From assembly GCF_000331245.1 (NCBI RefSeq), contig NZ_ANFZ01000005.1, positions 1-64,000 on the forward strand: a stretch of DNA of 64,000 nt, read 5' to 3'. A model generated the notes under the pieces. That model saw nothing but the letters and a program-made list of their open reading frames with translations. It was not told the origin of the DNA and did no database searches. Positions 62,168 to 64,000 of the stretch are shown in pieces (position 1 is the first letter of the stretch; each line of letters starts with the position of its first letter). Source of the stretch: Blastomonas sp. AAP53 (GTDB taxonomy: Bacteria; Pseudomonadota; Alphaproteobacteria; Sphingomonadales; Sphingomonadaceae). The position numbers were made by a program, and so were the translations under genes.

Positions 62168-62209
62168 AAAAAAGGGCGATTCCCGTCGATGACCGGAACC
62201 ACCCTTTTT
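62168..62209 (-). terminator. Rho-independent terminator of the TonB receptor gene
   Basis: On the minus strand, AAAAAGGG pairs with CCCTTTTTT, with a further inner stem (GTTCC/GGAAT) across a small internal loop. The structure ends in a run of Ts. It lies about 50 bases past the stop of the receptor gene at 62260. The remaining gap 62022-62167 shows no gene and should carry the promoter of the subunit-3 gene. Confidence 0.7.
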
Positions 62210-62259
62210 GCAGCCTGCGCCCCTCAGGGATGGCAGCCGCCATCCCCTTTCCAGGCAGA

Positions 62260-64000
62260 TCAGAAATCAAGCAACATGCGCACGCCATAGGTCCGCGGCG
62301 CAGCAAACTGCCAGTTGTAGATGTCGTCATTGCCTGCCGCGGTGAACCCGGCGAAGGTCAGCGGCTGATTGTCTTCGAGGTTGCGCGCAAACAGCTGCAG
62401 GCCGAACCTGCCCGATTCATCCCGCCATTCCAGCGTGGCGTCGGTCTGCGAGAAGCTGCCCTGGCGCGAGTCCGCGAAGTTGAACACGTCGAGGAAGTAG
62501 CTGCTCTTGAAGCGGGTGAACACGCTGGGCGTCAGTGTCCCCGCGCTGCCCAGGTCGAACGTGTGCTCATAGCCTGCAGCGATGATCCAGCTTGGAGCCT
62601 GCGGCGTCCGGTTGCCCGCCAGGCTGGGCTGCGTGATCGGGCCAGCGGTAATGTCGCTGTCCAGATCGCCCAGGCCGGTCAGGCAGCCCAGCGTGGGGTG
62701 CGTTTCGGATGCGCAGAACACCGCATAAGACGCCAGGAAGTTGTCATACTGCGAGTCGAGATAGTTCAGGCTGAGCGTGAACCGTCCGGCATCGAACACC
62801 TTGATCGACGCGTCGAGTTCCAGACCCCAGATGGTTGCGCCACCGGCGTTGAACACCTGGCCACCGAGCGTCGAGTCCAGCAGAACGGCAGCCTGCAGAT
62901 CCTTGTAGTCGTAATAGAAGCCGGAGAAGTTGATCGTGGTGGAGCCGAAGCTCTTCTTCACGCCCGCTTCGTATGAGGTGTTGGTTTCCGGCGCATAATC
63001 GCCGATCGAGTCGAAGCCGCCAGCCTTGAAGCCGGTCGCAACCTTGGCATAGATCAGCGTGTCTGAATCCGGCTTGTAGTTCAGCCCGGCCAGCCAGGTG
63101 ATCTTGTCGGCCTTGGCGCTGGGAGTCTGCACGGCAATCGGTGGAGCCGTGATCTGGCGGGGGCCGGTGTTGAACAGCGGCGATGCAGGCTGGCCGATGG
63201 CACCGCCGTACACGTCGAAGACGCCGCGGCGCCTGTCATCAGTGTAACGCGCGCCGACCACCAAAGTCAGCTCATCGGTGATCGGCACGTCGGCCTGGCC
63301 GAACACTGACCAGCTCTTGGTGAACACGTCCCGCTTGAAATAGTTCACATAGCCGCCATTGGCGCCCAGCAGGAACGGGGGGAAGAACGGGGGGCCGTTG
63401 AACAGGCCGCGTTCGATGCCGAGCTCTTCCTTGAAGTGGAACGCGCCCACCTGCCACTGGAAGCCGCCCTGATCGCCGCCGTTGAGGCGAAGTTCGTGGC
63501 TCTGCGTTTCCACGTCATTGGCAAAGTTCTTGAACAGGAAGCCGGGGTTCAGCGCGGCATCGAACGATTCATCGGTGCGGCGATAGCCACCGGCGTAGGT
63601 CAGCGTTGCAGAGCCGAAATCATAGGCAATGCGACCGCGCACAACCTTCGAATCCTGCTCGTTGCCGCCGGGGCCACGACCGGACGTCACGTAGTTCTTG
63701 CGATCGATGGTGCGTAGCGCGTTGGTGTTCTGCGGAATACAGACCACGAACCGGGGATCGGCCCCCACCCTGGACCAGCCGTTCTGGTTGCAGCCGGGTC
63801 CCGGCACGAATGCTGCATTGAAAGCCAGGCCGTTGTTGAAGTTGACGAACGCCTGGTTGGCGATGATGTTGTCGACCGCGCTCATTTCAAACGCCAGGTC
63901 GATGCTCAGCGCATCGATAGGCTTCAGGCTGATGCTGACACGACCTGCGCGCGTGTAGTCATCGCCGGTGTCGACGGGCTGGTTGGGGTGGCTGAAATAG
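62260..64000 (-). CDS. TonB-dependent receptor, 5' end beyond the window
   Basis: At least 580 residues of an outer-membrane beta-barrel are encoded here. The open frame continues to base 64000, so the signal peptide and plug domain are missing from the window. Barrel features are WSVFGQADVPITDELTLVVG, KVATGFKAGGFDS, NTSYEAGVKKSFG and a C-terminus ending in GVRMLLDF with the usual terminal Phe. It probably imports a substrate related to the downstream GMC oxidoreductase group on the same strand. Confidence 0.92.
   Translation of the reverse strand, partial: YFSHPNQPVDTGDDYTRAGRVSISLKPIDALSIDLAFEMSAVDNIIANQAFVNFNNGLAFNAAFVPGPGCNQNGWSRVGADPRFVVCIPQNTNALRTIDRKNYVTSGRGPGGNEQDSKVVRGRIAYDFGSATLTYAGGYRRTDESFDAALNPGFLFKNFANDVETQSHELRLNGGDQGGFQWQVGAFHFKEELGIERGLFNGPPFFPPFLLGANGGYVNYFKRDVFTKSWSVFGQADVPITDELTLVVGARYTDDRRRGVFDVYGGAIGQPASPLFNTGPRQITAPPIAVQTPSAKADKITWLAGLNYKPDSDTLIYAKVATGFKAGGFDSIGDYAPETNTSYEAGVKKSFGSTTINFSGFYYDYKDLQAAVLLDSTLGGQVFNAGGATIWGLELDASIKVFDAGRFTLSLNYLDSQYDNFLASYAVFCASETHPTLGCLTGLGDLDSDITAGPITQPSLAGNRTPQAPSWIIAAGYEHTFDLGSAGTLTPSVFTRFKSSYFLDVFNFADSRQGSFSQTDATLEWRDESGRFGLQLFARNLEDNQPLTFAGFTAAGNDDIYNWQFAAPRTYGVRMLLDF

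Noticed and set aside
1-64000. Search for tRNA/rRNA genes, CRISPR arrays, insertion sequences, prophage and integrase genes
   Set aside because: Nothing resembling these was seen on either strand. The only accessory-looking segment is the toxin island at 10.8-12.6 kb, which has no flanking repeats that I could find.

Overview
The window comes from the chromosome of a GC-rich alphaproteobacterium, most likely a sphingomonad (Sphingomonadales). The support is the dense GC-rich coding on both strands, the TonB-dependent receptors embedded in catabolic clusters, the many Tat-type signal peptides, an S46 dipeptidyl-peptidase and a PEP carboxylase. No rRNA, tRNA, CRISPR array, IS element or integrase was recognised. 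Both ends are cut: the last gene, a TonB receptor, runs off the right edge.

Layout. 0.2-3.6 kb: STAS protein, MBL-fold hydrolase and a CHASE2/PP2C-type phosphatase, read as a partner-switching signalling unit. 3.6-10.8 kb: CoA-ester lyase, small DUF2256 protein, exported amidase, exported alkaline phosphatase and PEP carboxylase. 10.8-12.6 kb: a lower-GC accessory island on the minus strand, with a DNA/RNA non-specific endonuclease toxin gene interrupted by one in-frame TAA, then two small genes of unknown function that could be immunity genes. 12.8-14.8 kb: a lipoprotein and a Wzx-like flippase.

14.8-43.9 kb is a large catabolic and uptake region that I cannot match to a described pathway. 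It holds an IclR regulator, a GPH-family transporter, a TonB receptor, two FAD monooxygenases, a MaoC hydratase, a VAO-type FAD oxidase, an amine-oxidase-like flavoprotein, two aldehyde dehydrogenases, several hydrolases (some exported), a SAM methyltransferase, three different DUF1838 proteins, a divergent maleate-isomerase homologue and a PEP-mutase/isocitrate-lyase protein convergent with a LeuCD-type hydro-lyase. Reading the gaps showed a repeated partly palindromic motif, about ACTATCCRCCNKGYGG, at eight places between 16.9 and 40.6 kb. Each site lies before one or two genes of the cluster and one lies just before the IclR gene, so the motif may mark a single regulon. This is the best candidate for an undescribed system in the window.

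44.1-46.2 kb: an S46 peptidase. 46.7-58.1 kb: a compact chemosensory operon (STAS, CheY, CheA, CheW, two cytoplasmic poly-HAMP receptors, CheW, CheR, CheB) ending in a 578-residue protein that seems to carry two degenerate copies of the receptor hairpin tip. Many junctions are 4-bp start/stop overlaps. There are no flagellar genes nearby, so the output is unknown. 58.2-64.0 kb: a 14-helix MFS exporter, a GMC oxidoreductase with its Tat-exported small subunit, and a partial TonB receptor, probably a periplasmic sugar or alcohol oxidation and uptake group.
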